Shown one piece after another: positions 8,951-18,454 of a stretch of 64,000 nt of DNA. The stretch is from an uncultured bacterium (GTDB lineage: Bacteria; Atribacterota; Atribacteria; Atribacterales; Caldatribacteriaceae). A program made the position numbers and the translations under genes. The notes under the pieces are model-generated. The model saw nothing but the letters and a program-made list of their open reading frames with translations, had not been told where the DNA came from and did no database searches. How positions within the stretch are numbered: position 1 is the stretch's first letter; each line of letters opens with the position of its first letter. Location of the stretch: positions 1 to 64,000 of the forward strand of contig CALAIW010000010.1 in the NCBI GenBank assembly GCA_937922705.1, read 5' to 3'.

Positions 8951-9488
8951 CGCAGGAAGGGCATTCTTCCTCTGCTTCCTTCTTTCTCTTTGGGGTTTTT
9001 TCCCATATTCCAAGCCCTTCTTCTTGCGCCTTCTCCTGCATGCTCAGAAGGTACCCAAGAAGATTGCGTCCCGCAGTTTTTTCATCAAGAGTCGCCAGTC
9101 CCTCACAAATGAGGACCGCATTCACAATGCAGGGTTCCTCAAGGTCCTGATTCACGTAGAGGTACCCTACCCAGGGATGTTTCTCAGGCGAGAACCCTAA
9201 AGCAAAGTCAAAACCCACCCTTTTTCCTTCCACAAGTTCTTGCAAGCGCAAGAGAGCCTGGCGATAAATTTTAGGATTCTCAAAAGGAACTCGGAGGCCA
9301 GCAAGTTTTATCCTTACCTTTTCGAGTTTACCCTCCCTCTCCACTTCAGCAGTAACGAGATTCGGCCGCACACACCTAGTTACACGGATCTCAAGAAGCT
9401 CCTCTTTCCCAAAGGCAAACGCAGAGAGGAACCCAAGAAGCACGCAAAGACTTACCCAGAAAACAATATTCTTCCTCCACCTTCTCAT
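8877..9488 (-). CDS. Exported SNase-like (thermonuclease-fold) protein
   Basis: 203 residues with an N-terminal signal peptide or anchor (RRWRKN followed by a hydrophobic stretch to about residue 27, ending AFAFGKEE). The rest follows the staphylococcal-nuclease fold: KVRIKLAGLRVPFENP at the beta-barrel, VNAVLICEGLATL and the helical end EKAQEEGLGIWEK. The Arg/Glu catalytic set of true thermonucleases is not obvious, so it may bind rather than cut nucleic acid. The ATG overlaps the mtaB stop (ATGA), making it the last gene of the heat-shock/tRNA-modification operon. The tail is Cys-containing (CPSC) and overlaps the end of the convergent araM gene. Confidence 0.65.
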   Translation of the reverse strand: MRRWRKNIVFWVSLCVLLGFLSAFAFGKEELLEIRVTRCVRPNLVTAEVEREGKLEKVRIKLAGLRVPFENPKIYRQALLRLQELVEGKRVGFDFALGFSPEKHPWVGYLYVNQDLEEPCIVNAVLICEGLATLDEKTAGRNLLGYLLSMQEKAQEEGLGIWEKTPKRKKEAEEECPSCVIRSLVRLDRETSRAPHSGQEDQE

Positions 9489-10756
9489 TGCAATGCTAAC
9501 CTCCCTTCAACGTGCGTAGGCCATGCTCTTTCCACTAGAACCGGAACAATCTTACGTACGTTATCCTGGTTAGTGCCTTCTACGTGAACGGGTATGTAAT
9601 TCTCTGAGTACCCAATGCCTATGTTTTCTTCAACAAACTCGACAAGGACGTAGAGCTTTTTCCCTACAAAGGATTTGTGGTACTCTTCTGAGAGTGCCTT
9701 TCCGACGGTGAGGAGTTGCCGAACCCTTCGTTGCTTTTCAGGTTTTGGAATACCTTCGCTCTTCTCCCACTCTGAGGCTGGTGTTCCCGGCCGAGGGGAA
9801 AAAGCAAAGACATGCATTCTTGAGAAACCTATGTTCTGGCAAAACTGGACTGTTGCTTCAAAATCCTCTGCTGTTTCCCCCGGGAATCCAACAATGACAT
9901 CCGTTGTGACAGCCACCTGGGGATATAAAGACCTTACCATTGCTACAAGCTCTGCATACATTTTCGCAGAATACCCTCTCCGCATCCTTCTGAGGATTCT
10001 ATCGCTTCCACTTTGAAGTGGCAGGTGCAAGTGGGGGCAAACCCTAGTACCAAGGGCAAAGTACCGAATGGCAAACTCTTTCGAAAGAAGGTAAGGCTCA
10101 AGGGAACTTAAGCGAAAACGTACGCCTTCTGTGCGGGCAACAAGAAACTCCAAGAGGTCAATAAGGGTTCCTTCGCCAGTATCTCTCCCAAAGTATCCAA
10201 GATTTGTCCCACAGAGAACGATTTCTCGAACCCCCTGCTCAGTAAGGTGGTGGATCTCCCGCAAAATGTCTTCAAACTCCCTGCTCTGCACCCCTTCCCG
10301 AAGGTATGGAACAAGGCAGAAACTGCAGAAGTGATCGCATCCTTCTTGGACTTTAACCCAAGCTCGAGATCGGGAAGGATAGGGGAAAAATGGTGGGGGA
10401 AGAGGTACTCCAAGCTGTTCTGCAAAAAGCCGGCCGATTGCCCTTTCTTTTTCCCTAACTGTCGGAAGAACTATGACTCTTTCCCCCAAGGAGGCATATC
10501 TACAATCCTTCCAAAGCTTTGCATAACAGCCTACAAGAATCACAAGACCCTGGGGGTTCCTACGTATGGCCCGACGGACGTACTGGCGAGTTTTACGCTC
10601 TGCCTCCTCAGTCACGGCACAGCTGTTAACAATGTAGTAGTCTGCTACTTCATCAAAATCGACAATCGTAAACCCTGCTTTTTTAAAAGCTGCAAGGAGA
10701 AGATCACTTTCAGCCTGGTTTACCTTGCATCCAAGTGTCTTGATGCTTACTCGCAT
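9485..10756 (-). CDS. mtaB: tRNA (t6A37) C2-methylthiotransferase MtaB
   Basis: 423 residues. It is a radical-SAM methylthiotransferase that turns t6A37 into ms2t6A37 in ANN-decoding tRNAs, using two [4Fe-4S] clusters. The N-terminal MTTase domain has the three cluster cysteines C10, C46 and C77, and the radical-SAM cluster is C140-x3-C144-x2-C147 (GCDHFCSFC). A TRAM-like tail ends the protein. The start at 10756 (MRVSIKTLGCKVNQ) has GGGGG upstream and fits the family N-terminus, although the frame stays open further. It overlaps the end of rsmE by 47 bases. The order dnaJ-rsmE-mtaB matches Bacillus dnaJ-prmA-rsmE-mtaB with prmA missing. MtaB rather than MiaB or RimO is supported by the LGCKVNQAES start and this location. 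Confidence 0.93.
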   Translation of the reverse strand: MRVSIKTLGCKVNQAESDLLLAAFKKAGFTIVDFDEVADYYIVNSCAVTEEAERKTRQYVRRAIRRNPQGLVILVGCYAKLWKDCRYASLGERVIVLPTVREKERAIGRLFAEQLGVPLPPPFFPYPSRSRAWVKVQEGCDHFCSFCLVPYLREGVQSREFEDILREIHHLTEQGVREIVLCGTNLGYFGRDTGEGTLIDLLEFLVARTEGVRFRLSSLEPYLLSKEFAIRYFALGTRVCPHLHLPLQSGSDRILRRMRRGYSAKMYAELVAMVRSLYPQVAVTTDVIVGFPGETAEDFEATVQFCQNIGFSRMHVFAFSPRPGTPASEWEKSEGIPKPEKQRRVRQLLTVGKALSEEYHKSFVGKKLYVLVEFVEENIGIGYSENYIPVHVEGTNQDNVRKIVPVLVERAWPTHVEGRLALQ

Positions 10757-11480
10757 TGTCGACCCCCAGAAAAGCAGAGATAATTGCCGCTCCAAAGATA
10801 GCCGCGGTTTCGCTTCGAAAAACCTTTTTACTCAGAGATATTGGAAATGCCCCCCTTCCGTAAAGTTTTTGTTTTTCTCCCTCGGTTAAGTCTCCTTCAG
10901 GACCTATTATAAGAGTAACGGGGGGTTGAATGCCCCTTTTCTGGATAAACTCAAGAAGATTTTCTCCTCCGAAAGGATCAGCCAAGAACACCGCCCCCAC
11001 TTTTGGAGTTACAAAGCCAAGGAATTCTTCAAAAGAAGTACACACCCGTATTACAGGAAACCAAATTCGCCCCGATTGCTTGCAAGCGCTAAGAGCTATT
11101 CGTTCAAGGCGTTTTATCTTCTCTTTTGAGACCGTTTCTTTTACCGACCGCTCTGCGGGGAAAAAACCAATTTCCGTCGCTCCTATTTCCGTAAGTTTTT
11201 CCACCAGCCACTCCATACGAGCGGGACTCTTGAGGAAACTTTGCCAAACACAAAGGGAAGGAGGAGGTAGCTCCTTCTCTACCTTTTCTACAACAAGTAC
11301 AAAGGCATGTCCTTTATTTTTCCCCTGAAAAACTCCTCGATACAGTTCTCCCTTCCCGTTGCTTATCAGAATATCCGTATATGGAGAGATTCTTTGCACC
11401 GTGAGGTGGTGTGTCTCTTCCGGAGAGAGAAGAACAATTTTCCCTAGTTGTGGTTCAGGATGAAAAAAGAACCTACCCAT
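10710..11480 (-). CDS. rsmE: 16S rRNA (uracil-1498-N3)-methyltransferase RsmE
   Basis: 256 residues. RsmE methylates U1498 of 16S rRNA using SAM; it is a SPOUT-fold enzyme with an N-terminal PUA-like domain. Diagnostic blocks are HHLTVQR near the start, FLKSPARMEWLVEKLTEIGATEI, IGPEGDLTEGE and SLSKKVFRSETA. The last ~25 residues run past the usual SETA helix and overlap the start of mtaB. Ten bases separate it from the dnaJ stop, so it is co-transcribed with the chaperone genes. Confidence 0.93.
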   Translation of the reverse strand: MGRFFFHPEPQLGKIVLLSPEETHHLTVQRISPYTDILISNGKGELYRGVFQGKNKGHAFVLVVEKVEKELPPPSLCVWQSFLKSPARMEWLVEKLTEIGATEIGFFPAERSVKETVSKEKIKRLERIALSACKQSGRIWFPVIRVCTSFEEFLGFVTPKVGAVFLADPFGGENLLEFIQKRGIQPPVTLIIGPEGDLTEGEKQKLYGRGAFPISLSKKVFRSETAAIFGAAIISAFLGVDNASKHQDTWMQGKPG

Positions 11481-11489
11481 CCGGGGTTT

Positions 11490-12644
11490 TCACTCTTCGG
11501 AATGCATAAAAGCTTCGCGCAGACGGTCAAAAAAACTCCCCTTTCGTGTTTCGTTGAAAGCTTCCCCTTGCTCGATCTCAAAGAGCCGCTCAAGGATTTT
11601 TCGGTGCTCTCCGGTTACAGTCTTTGGGACATAGAGCTTTATCCGCAAAATCTGATCTCCTCGCATTCCTGTGCGAGGATCAGGGAGACCTCGTCCACGA
11701 AGACGCAAAAGGGTTCCACTCTCTGTTCCTGGAGGAATACGAACCTTTTCGCTCCCCTGAAGAGTCGGAACTTCTACCTCGTCTCCAAGAACAAGCTGCG
11801 CATAAGTCAAAGTAAGGTCATAATAGAGATCCTGACCCCTTCGTTCGAGGAACCGGTGTGGCTTAACCTTTACAAGGATATAGAGGTCCCCTGGTGGCCC
11901 TCCGTTATCTCCAGCACTCCCCTCTCCCGAGACGCGAAGGCGGTATCCAGTATCTACTCCAGGGGGGATCTTGATTTTCATCCTTCGTTCCCCCTGAACC
12001 TTTCCTCGACCACGACAAGTGGGGCATGTTTCCTCGACTACCCATCCCCGACCCTGGCAATATGGACACGTTCGGGAAGTAATGATGGAGCCAAAAAATG
12101 AAGTTTGCGTATGACGTATCTCTCCGGCGCCGTGACAATTTCTACAGGCAACCTTTCTCTTTCCTCCAACCCCTCGACAGTCGGGACATTCCTCGAGACG
12201 TCGGAAAGAGACCTCCTTTTCGGTCCCGAAAGCAGCTTCTTCAAACTCCAGCGTTACCTCTATAGTAACGTCCTCACCTCGGACCGGACGAGCCGCTTTT
12301 TCCCTTCGCCGTGCCTGCGAACTTGATCCAAAAAAGAAATCGAAGAGATCTCCAAAGCCAGTGAACTCCCGGAAAAGGTCAAAGTCTGGTCCAAAACCAC
12401 CGTATCCCGCTTGGGCTTCGCTTCCAAATGCAGCATGTCCAAAACGGTCATACATAGCCCGCTTCTCGGGGTCGGAGAGAACCTGGTATGCTTCGTTAAT
12501 TTCTTTAAAACGTTCTGCAGCTTCTTTATCGCCTGGGTTTACATCGGGATGGTACTGACGGGCAAGACGACGGTAAGCCTTCTTAATCTCCTCTTGTGTC
12601 GCGTTACGGTCCACTCCTAGAATCTCATAGTAATCCCGCTTCAT
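11490..12644 (-). CDS. dnaJ: Co-chaperone DnaJ
   Basis: 384 residues, full-length type I DnaJ. Order: J domain ([16 protein letters not shown], with HPD in YHPDVNPGD), a Gly/Phe-rich linker ([10 protein letters not shown]...[11 protein letters not shown]), four CxxCxGxG-type zinc motifs ([32 protein letters not shown]) and the C-terminal substrate-binding domain. It stimulates DnaK ATPase and delivers clients. The start at 12644 has GGTGAGG upstream and is the family start. The gene follows dnaK on the same strand, but an intrinsic terminator lies between them with only ~37 bases from hairpin to start codon, so expression probably depends on read-through. Confidence 0.97.
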   Translation of the reverse strand: MKRDYYEILGVDRNATQEEIKKAYRRLARQYHPDVNPGDKEAAERFKEINEAYQVLSDPEKRAMYDRFGHAAFGSEAQAGYGGFGPDFDLFREFTGFGDLFDFFFGSSSQARRREKAARPVRGEDVTIEVTLEFEEAAFGTEKEVSFRRLEECPDCRGVGGKRKVACRNCHGAGEIRHTQTSFFGSIITSRTCPYCQGRGWVVEETCPTCRGRGKVQGERRMKIKIPPGVDTGYRLRVSGEGSAGDNGGPPGDLYILVKVKPHRFLERRGQDLYYDLTLTYAQLVLGDEVEVPTLQGSEKVRIPPGTESGTLLRLRGRGLPDPRTGMRGDQILRIKLYVPKTVTGEHRKILERLFEIEQGEAFNETRKGSFFDRLREAFMHSEE

Positions 12645-12680
12645 TGCCTCACCTACCTTGAAGGAATGTCCTCTAGAAAA

Positions 12681-12724
12681 AAACCACAAGGCCCCATATC
12701 ACAAGATATGGGGCCTTGTGGTTT
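12681..12724 (-). terminator. Intrinsic terminator between dnaK and dnaJ
   Basis: A perfect 20-bp stem (12681-12700 with 12705-12724) with the 4-base loop ACAA. On the minus strand it overlaps the dnaK stop codon and is followed by a run of about seven T. This is a strong rho-independent terminator, or a read-through element that lowers dnaJ, rsmE and mtaB expression relative to grpE and dnaK. Confidence 0.92.
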
Positions 12725-14621
12725 ACTTCCCTTCGTCGTCTACTACCCGGTAATCAGCATCAACAACATTGTCTCCACTACTTTGCGAAGTGTACCCACT
12801 TGATGCGCTACCCTGTGCTGCCTTCTGGTACAGCTCTTGTGCCATGGCATGTGACGCCGACTGGAGGTCGTCCATCCTGCGACGAATGTCAGCCACATCG
12901 GTTCCTTTCAGGGATTCCTTCAAGGCATTAAGGGCACTTTCCACTCGAGAACGTGTACCTGCTGAGAGCCTGTCTCCAGATTCGCGAAGGGTCTTTTCCA
13001 CAGTATAAATGAGATTGTCTGCCTGGTTACGGAGCTCAGCCTCTTCTCTCTTGCGACGGTCTTCTTCGGCATAGAGTTCAGCTTCACGGATCATTCGCTC
13101 AATTTCCTCTTTGGTTAGGCCACTTGAAGCCTTAATAGTGATTGATTGTTCTTTCCCAGTAGCAAGGTCCTTTGCCGAAACATGGAGAATCCCGTCAGCG
13201 TCAATGTCGAACTTTACTTCAATCTGTGGCACGCCACGTGGTGCTGGTGGGATACCAGTGAGTTGGAAGCGACCAAGAGAGAAGTTATCTTTAGCCATAG
13301 GTCGTTCTCCCTGGAGCACGTGGATTTCAACTGTTGTTTGGTTATCTGCTGCAGTAGTAAAGATTTGACTCCTTGAAACTGGAATAGTTGTGTTTCGTTC
13401 AATGATCTTGGTGAAAACGCCACCAAGAGTTTCAATACCCAGAGAAAGAGGTGTAACGTCAAGGAGAAGGACGTCTTTAACCTCTCCCTTAAGGACTCCA
13501 GCTTGAATGGCAGCACCCATTGCTACAACTTCATCGGGATTCACACCACGGCGCGGTTCCTTCTTGAAAATCTTCTCCACTATTTCCTGGACTTTAGGCA
13601 TCCGAGTCATGCCACCAACAAGGATTACTGCATCAATATCCTCTGGCTTCAGACCTGCGTCACGGAGCGCTTGTTCGCATGGTCCAATGGTTCGTTCGAT
13701 GAGATCTATGGTCAACTGTTCAAGCTTTGCCCGAGTTATAGTCATAACAAGATGTTTTGGCCCTGTAGCGTCAGCAGTTATAAAGGGTAAGTTAATCTCG
13801 GTTTGCAGAGCTGTAGAAAGCTCGCATTTCGCTTTTTCTGCGGCTTCCTTCAAGCGCTGCAAGGCCATTTGGTCTCCTCGAAGATCGATTCCCGTGTCTT
13901 TGCGGAACTCCTCAATGATGTAATCCATGAGCCGGCGGTCAAAGTCGTCGCCACCGAGGAAAGTGTCCCCAGCAGTGGCTTTTACTTCGAAGACACCATC
14001 ACCAATTTCGAGAATAGAAATGTCAAAGGTTCCACCACCAAGGTCATACACAGCGATGATTTCTTCCTTTCCTTTTCCAAGTCCATAGGCTAAAGCTGCA
14101 GCCGTTGGCTCGTTGATAATTCGTTTTACCTCAAGGCCAGCAATTTTCCCTGCGTCCTTTGTTGCCTGTCTTTGGCTATCGTTGAAGTATGCTGGGACAG
14201 TAATGACCGCTTCCTGAATTTTCTCGCCCAAGTATTCTTCAGCATCTTCTTTAAGTTTTCGAAGAATCATAGCAGAGATTTCCGGAGGAGTGTAAATACG
14301 GTCGCCCACTTTGACGCAAGCTTCTCCATGTTTCCCAGGAACAATTTCGTAAGGAAGTACCTTCTTTGCTTTTTGGACTTCAGGATCATCGTAGCGGCGA
14401 CCCATGAGCCGTTTGATAGAGAAAATAGTGTTTTTAGGGTTTGTGATAGCCTGTCTTTTGGCAAGCTGTCCTATGAGTATCTCTCCTTGCTTCGTAAACG
14501 CCACCACAGAAGGTGTGAGGCGAGAACCTTCTTTATTCGGAATGATAACGGGTTGACCTCCCTCAAGGTAAGCAACAACAGAGTTCGTTGTTCCAAGATC
14601 TATCCCGATGACTTTGGGCAT
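12723..14621 (-). CDS. dnaK: Chaperone DnaK (Hsp70)
   Basis: 632 residues. It is an ATP-dependent Hsp70 chaperone of the cytoplasm. Visible blocks: [12 protein letters not shown] (phosphate 1), [42 protein letters not shown] (phosphate 2), [11 protein letters not shown], the linker [17 protein letters not shown] and an acidic C-terminus near [12 protein letters not shown]. The start [10 protein letters not shown] at 14621 has GAGGG just upstream and is preferred over a TTG three codons earlier. It follows grpE by 16 bases. No CIRCE inverted repeat or hrcA gene is present in the window. Confidence 0.98.
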   Translation of the reverse strand: MPKVIGIDLGTTNSVVAYLEGGQPVIIPNKEGSRLTPSVVAFTKQGEILIGQLAKRQAITNPKNTIFSIKRLMGRRYDDPEVQKAKKVLPYEIVPGKHGEACVKVGDRIYTPPEISAMILRKLKEDAEEYLGEKIQEAVITVPAYFNDSQRQATKDAGKIAGLEVKRIINEPTAAALAYGLGKGKEEIIAVYDLGGGTFDISILEIGDGVFEVKATAGDTFLGGDDFDRRLMDYIIEEFRKDTGIDLRGDQMALQRLKEAAEKAKCELSTALQTEINLPFITADATGPKHLVMTITRAKLEQLTIDLIERTIGPCEQALRDAGLKPEDIDAVILVGGMTRMPKVQEIVEKIFKKEPRRGVNPDEVVAMGAAIQAGVLKGEVKDVLLLDVTPLSLGIETLGGVFTKIIERNTTIPVSRSQIFTTAADNQTTVEIHVLQGERPMAKDNFSLGRFQLTGIPPAPRGVPQIEVKFDIDADGILHVSAKDLATGKEQSITIKASSGLTKEEIERMIREAELYAEEDRRKREEAELRNQADNLIYTVEKTLRESGDRLSAGTRSRVESALNALKESLKGTDVADIRRRMDDLQSASHAMAQELYQKAAQGSASSGYTSQSSGDNVVDADYRVVDDEGK

Positions 14622-14637
14622 TACCCTCAACCTCCCT

Positions 14638-15228
14638 TCACGCCATTTTTTCTTGAGAAATTCGATTGACCTTCACCTGCGCTGGACGCAGGACTTCATC
14701 ATGATAGAGGTACCCTTTGCGCACCTCCTCAATAATCGCAAAATCCTCTTGCCCTGGAAGAGAAACAATAGCAACTGCTTCATGGTATTTGGGATCAAAT
14801 TTCTGCCCTTTTGTCTCAATAGGTTTTACTCCTTCCTTCTCAAGAACGCTCAGGAATTTTCGGTATATGAGTTCAACACCCTGTAGAAACACTTCATTAA
14901 CCTCGTTCTTTTGGCCCTCAAAGAGCGCTTTTTCTAGGTCGTCAAGGATGGGAAGAATCTTGAGTATAAGGTCCCGATTAGCGGTCCTCACAAATTGCTG
15001 TCTGTAGAGCATCTCTCGTTTTCTAAAGTTGTCAAAATCTGCTTTTACCCGCTTCAGATCGTTTAGGTATTCGCTGATAAGCTGTTCTTTTTCAGAGACT
15101 TTGCGCCTTTCTTCTTCGAGTGCAGTCTTAAGCCTTTCAACCTCTTCCTGGAGTGACTGAGGTTCTGGAGACGCCTCAGGGTGTTGATTCTCACCTACTG
15201 CGTGAGCGAATTCTTCTCTTTTCTCCAT
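14638..15228 (-). CDS. grpE: Nucleotide exchange factor GrpE
   Basis: 196 residues. GrpE releases ADP from DnaK. The first ~35 residues are disordered and acidic, then a long coiled coil ([22 protein letters not shown]) leads to the family core [16 protein letters not shown], and a short beta domain follows ([30 protein letters not shown]). The ATG has GGGAGGTG at ideal spacing. First gene of the operon, directly behind the promoter at 15268-15296. Confidence 0.96.
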   Translation of the reverse strand: MEKREEFAHAVGENQHPEASPEPQSLQEEVERLKTALEEERRKVSEKEQLISEYLNDLKRVKADFDNFRKREMLYRQQFVRTANRDLILKILPILDDLEKALFEGQKNEVNEVFLQGVELIYRKFLSVLEKEGVKPIETKGQKFDPKYHEAVAIVSLPGQEDFAIIEEVRKGYLYHDEVLRPAQVKVNRISQEKMA

Positions 15229-15267
15229 CCGGGCACCTCCCTTCTTTTACCTTCTTCGACTATTCAA

Positions 15268-15317
15268 AGTGTACTGAGATACCCCTCTTTTGTCAAGCAA
15301 GGTCAAAAAATTTTTTG
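15268..15317 (-). promoter_or_regulatory. Sigma-70-type promoter of grpE-dnaK with UP-like A/T tract
   Basis: On the minus strand, TTGACA (15291-15296) and TACACT (15268-15273) are 17 bases apart, a near-consensus vegetative promoter about 40 bases ahead of grpE. Just upstream of the -35 is a 14-base perfect palindrome of A6T6 flanked by C and G (15304-15317), placed where an UP element would contact RNA polymerase. No CIRCE element is seen. Confidence 0.8.
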
Positions 15318-15331
15318 GCGGAAAAAGAAGA

Positions 15332-15353
15332 GCTTCCTCTAGAACGAGGAAGC
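15332..15353 (-). terminator. Intrinsic terminator after the sugar operon
   Basis: GCTTCCTC (15332-15339) pairs with GAGGAAGC (15346-15353) around a 6-base loop. On the minus strand it is followed by CTTCTTTTT. It lies 28 bases after the stop of the TIM-barrel gene and just upstream of the grpE promoter. Confidence 0.8.
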
Positions 15354-15381
15354 CCTGAGGCATTTGGGGAAATGCTTTTCC

Positions 15382-16290
15382 TTACACAATATAGGGACCA
15401 ATGAGTTGCTTTGCTAGAAGAATTCCCCGGAGTTTACTTGCAGTGTCTTTTTCAAAACTTCTATCCTCATGCTCTATGCTCACGACGTAGTCATATCCAA
15501 CCTCATAAAGTGCGGTAAGAAAAGCAGGCCAGTCAATGTCTCCTGTTCCTGCTACCTTATCTACATACCATCCAAAACCAAAAATGCCCACTTTGTACAA
15601 TTTATCCCAAAGAATTTTCGTGTCTTTAGCATGGACATGGAATATTTTTTCGCGGAAGTCATGTACCACTTGGACGTAGTCGACCTGTTGCCAGATGAGG
15701 TGTGAAGGATCGAGATTCAAACCGAAATACTCCGAAGGAATGATCTCAAACATCCGCTCCCATATGGCAGGAGTTGTCGCAAGGTTTGTTCCCCCAGGCC
15801 ACCGATCAATGGTGTAAAGCATGGGACAGTTCTCAATAGCAAGTTTTACTCCATGGTCTTCGGCAAATTTTACTAGTTCTGGGAAAACTCGAGCAAACTC
15901 ATTTAAAGCTTCTTCCACATTCATCTTCGGATCTCGTCCAACGAAAGTTCCTACCACGGGTACTCCAAGCATTTGTGCTGCTTTGATGACCTTCTTGAGG
16001 TGTTCGTGGTAAAAACGACGATTTTCCAAATTTGGGTCCAGGTTATTCGGATAGTATCCTAACGAGGAAATTTCAAGGTTATGCTGGGCAAAGAGTTCTC
16101 GAATACGAGCAGCATCATCTTCTCTCAGGCTTTCTACGTCGATATGCTGCGTTCCTGCGTACCGCCGTTTCTCGTATACCTTCGGCCAGCAAGCGACTTC
16201 AAGCATCTGAAAACCATTCTGGCTGGCCCATTCGACAATTTCCTCAAGACTCATTTCCGGAAGACAAGCGGTCATGAATCCAAGCTTCAT
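15382..16290 (-). CDS. Sugar phosphate isomerase/epimerase-like protein (xylose isomerase-like TIM barrel)
   Basis: 302 residues, full length for the AP-endonuclease-2/xylose-isomerase-like TIM barrel family. Metal-binding positions are visible as the Glu of LAIENCPM, LNLDPSHL, HVHAKDT and the late Glu of VVSIEHED. Members isomerise or epimerise ketoses and inososes or act as dehydratases; the substrate cannot be read off. It is the last gene of the deoC-to-terminator operon. The adjacent Gfo/Idh dehydrogenase and ROK kinase make a sugar or cyclitol pathway likely. The start ATG at 16290 has GGAGG at close spacing. Confidence 0.85.
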   Translation of the reverse strand: MKLGFMTACLPEMSLEEIVEWASQNGFQMLEVACWPKVYEKRRYAGTQHIDVESLREDDAARIRELFAQHNLEISSLGYYPNNLDPNLENRRFYHEHLKKVIKAAQMLGVPVVGTFVGRDPKMNVEEALNEFARVFPELVKFAEDHGVKLAIENCPMLYTIDRWPGGTNLATTPAIWERMFEIIPSEYFGLNLDPSHLIWQQVDYVQVVHDFREKIFHVHAKDTKILWDKLYKVGIFGFGWYVDKVAGTGDIDWPAFLTALYEVGYDYVVSIEHEDRSFEKDTASKLRGILLAKQLIGPYIV

Positions 16291-16301
16291 TTTTCTCCCT
16301 C

Positions 16302-17456
16302 CTAGTATACTTTAACCCATGTTCCCCGACGGGCACTCTCAAGTATGGCTTCACAGAGTATAACCTCTCTTAACCCATCAGCAAAGGTCGGAAAGTCCCA
16401 CTCCTCTTGGGGTTTTGACTCTAAGATGGCTGTGTATACGTTTCGAAAGAAATGCTTTGAGGTATCTGGAAAGCCTTCATTGTGGCCTCCGGGAAAAGAA
16501 ATAATACCACGCGTTGCTTCGCTCACAAGAGATGGATCCTTCATAAGGACCTCGTTAGCCTTATCACGTCTTCCAATCCACAGATCGTTGGGATGTTCGG
16601 AATCCCAAAAAAGCGCGCACAAAGAACCATCAATCTCATAGGTGATGCGGTTTTTCCTTCCCGCCGCCACTTGGTTTACAGTCATGACTCCATGAGCACC
16701 CTGATCAAAGTGTAAAAGAACACTAGCGTAGTCCTCAGTAGCAATGGGCACTTCCTCATAATCCTCAGGCTTTAAAATCTTCCCTGCATAGGTTTCAATC
16801 GGCTTTAGAGGTTTTTTTCGCACTTTGTGAAAGGTGGCAAAGTCGGCAAAAACTTCCACAACCCTCTGACCAGAAATAAACTCTACAAGATCCAACCAGT
16901 GGGAACCAATATCGGCAACCGCTCGCGACGGCCCACTGAGCTCAGGCTCTAAACGCCAGTTATAGTCTGTTTCGTAGAAAAGCCAGTCCTGAAGGTACGA
17001 ACCATGTATGGCGAAAACTCGCCCAACCTGTCCTTGACGCACAAGTTCTCGGGCTTCCCGTACCAGGGGGTAGAACCGAACGTTGAAGTGCACAGCATGG
17101 ACTCTTCGAGTTTTTTCCGCAAGTTCTACAAGCTCTTCCGCTTCTCTTCGGTTCATAGCGAGAGGCTTCTCGCAAACAACATGCTTCCCAGCAAGGAGGG
17201 CTTCCTTTACCATCGTGTAGTGGAGGTAGTTCGGGGTGCAAATATGTACAACCTCAACCGTATCGCTACGAACAAGGTCCCGCCAATCACCAAAAAAGGA
17301 CCTCACCGCAAGATCCTGAGCTTTGCGACGAGCAATCTCCTCGTTAACATCTGCTATAGCTACAACCTCCGCAAGAAAGGTCCTTCGCGCTGCTTCCACA
17401 TGGGCAGGACCAATAAATCCGGTTCCAATAACTCCAACCTGAACGGTTCGTTTCAT
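16302..17456 (-). CDS. Gfo/Idh/MocA family oxidoreductase
   Basis: 384 residues. N-terminal Rossmann fold GVIGTGFIGPAH (dinucleotide loop near residues 9-16) and the family motif CEKPLAMN with the conserved lysine. The C-terminal alpha/beta domain contains DIGSHWLDLVEF. These cytoplasmic NAD(P)-dependent enzymes oxidise sugars, inositols or sugar derivatives. It overlaps the ROK kinase stop by four bases (ATGA) and is followed by the isomerase-like gene after 11 bases. The pairing of such a dehydrogenase with a xylose-isomerase-like protein is frequent in sugar or cyclitol utilisation operons. Confidence 0.9.
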   Translation of the reverse strand: MKRTVQVGVIGTGFIGPAHVEAARRTFLAEVVAIADVNEEIARRKAQDLAVRSFFGDWRDLVRSDTVEVVHICTPNYLHYTMVKEALLAGKHVVCEKPLAMNRREAEELVELAEKTRRVHAVHFNVRFYPLVREARELVRQGQVGRVFAIHGSYLQDWLFYETDYNWRLEPELSGPSRAVADIGSHWLDLVEFISGQRVVEVFADFATFHKVRKKPLKPIETYAGKILKPEDYEEVPIATEDYASVLLHFDQGAHGVMTVNQVAAGRKNRITYEIDGSLCALFWDSEHPNDLWIGRRDKANEVLMKDPSLVSEATRGIISFPGGHNEGFPDTSKHFFRNVYTAILESKPQEEWDFPTFADGLREVILCEAILESARRGTWVKVY

Positions 17457-18442
17457 CCTATGACCCCCTTCTCAAGACGCTCTCTAGCCCATGTCGCCGT
17501 TCCAATAACCCCTGCATCAAGGCCAAGCTGCGCAGGGACAAAGTGGATAGTATCAACTGGAACCATGAAGAGCCGCTCCCGCAAGCCCTTTCGAATACTT
17601 TCAAAGAGAAGCTCCCCCGCTTGGGCAACGCCTCCCCCAATGACAATCATTTCTGGATTGACTACAACACAAATGCAGGAAAGGGCTTGTCCAATATATG
17701 CTCCGCTCCGTTCAATAATCTCAAGGGCAACGCTATCTCCCTTTTGAGCTGCTTCAGCAATAACCTTGGGGGTTACTCGTGTGAGGTCGTCACCAACGAG
17801 GTCCCGAATAAGAGTATCGTTTTGCTGTACAAGGGCGCGCAGAGCTTGGGCAACCATAGCAGGACCCGAAGCATATGCCTCAAGACAACCCCGATTTCCA
17901 CACCCACAGCGTACCCCATTGGGTTCCACCGTTATATGACCAAACTCTCCAGCACTCCCATCTTTTCCAATATACAGTTCTCCACCGATAATGACTCCTC
18001 CACCAATTCCAGTGCCAATGGCAACCATGACCATGTTGTTAACTTCTTTTCCTGCACCAAAGCGTTTTTCAGCAAGGGTAATAGCCCGAACATCGTTAAT
18101 CACGGCAACAGGGACCCCAAGACGTTTCTCAAGCCACTCCTTTACCGGAACACCGTGCCACTTTCCAGGGAAATTTGGAAGGAGAATCCCGATGCCTGTT
18201 CTCCAATCGATAAGTCCGGGGACACCTATGCCTGCTGCCCAGACTTTAAATCCTTTGGCTTCGAATCTTTGGCGAAGCTGCAGAGCCTCACGGGCGATAT
18301 CATCAAGGACCTCCTCGGGACTTCGCATAGCTCTCGTAGGAATCACGCTTCGCTCAAGAACGGTCCCATCTTTGTCAACAAGAGCAATCTTTGTATTCGT
18401 CCCACCCAAATCGATTCCAAGAAACAGTGCTTTCGTCACCAT
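17453..18442 (-). CDS. ROK family sugar kinase (glucokinase-like)
   Basis: 329 residues. N-terminal ATP-binding loop LGIDLGGTNTKIALVD, catalytic Asp in AVINDVRA, GIGTGIGGGVIIGGELYIG, the ROK zinc motif CGCGNRGCLEAYASG and the glycine-rich adenosine loop IGGGVAQAGE. It phosphorylates a hexose or amino sugar with ATP; glucokinase is the usual default call. The intact DNA-binding helix of ROK repressors is missing, so it is an enzyme. Start ATG at 18442, 12 bases after the GntR stop. Confidence 0.9.
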   Translation of the reverse strand: MVTKALFLGIDLGGTNTKIALVDKDGTVLERSVIPTRAMRSPEEVLDDIAREALQLRQRFEAKGFKVWAAGIGVPGLIDWRTGIGILLPNFPGKWHGVPVKEWLEKRLGVPVAVINDVRAITLAEKRFGAGKEVNNMVMVAIGTGIGGGVIIGGELYIGKDGSAGEFGHITVEPNGVRCGCGNRGCLEAYASGPAMVAQALRALVQQNDTLIRDLVGDDLTRVTPKVIAEAAQKGDSVALEIIERSGAYIGQALSCICVVVNPEMIVIGGGVAQAGELLFESIRKGLRERLFMVPVDTIHFVPAQLGLDAGVIGTATWARERLEKGVIG

Positions 18443-18454
18443 GCTTTATCCCTC

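Noticed and set aside
15229-15330. Search for a CIRCE element ahead of grpE
   Set aside because: No TTAGCACTC-type inverted repeat is present; the only dyad is the A6T6 palindrome upstream of the -35.
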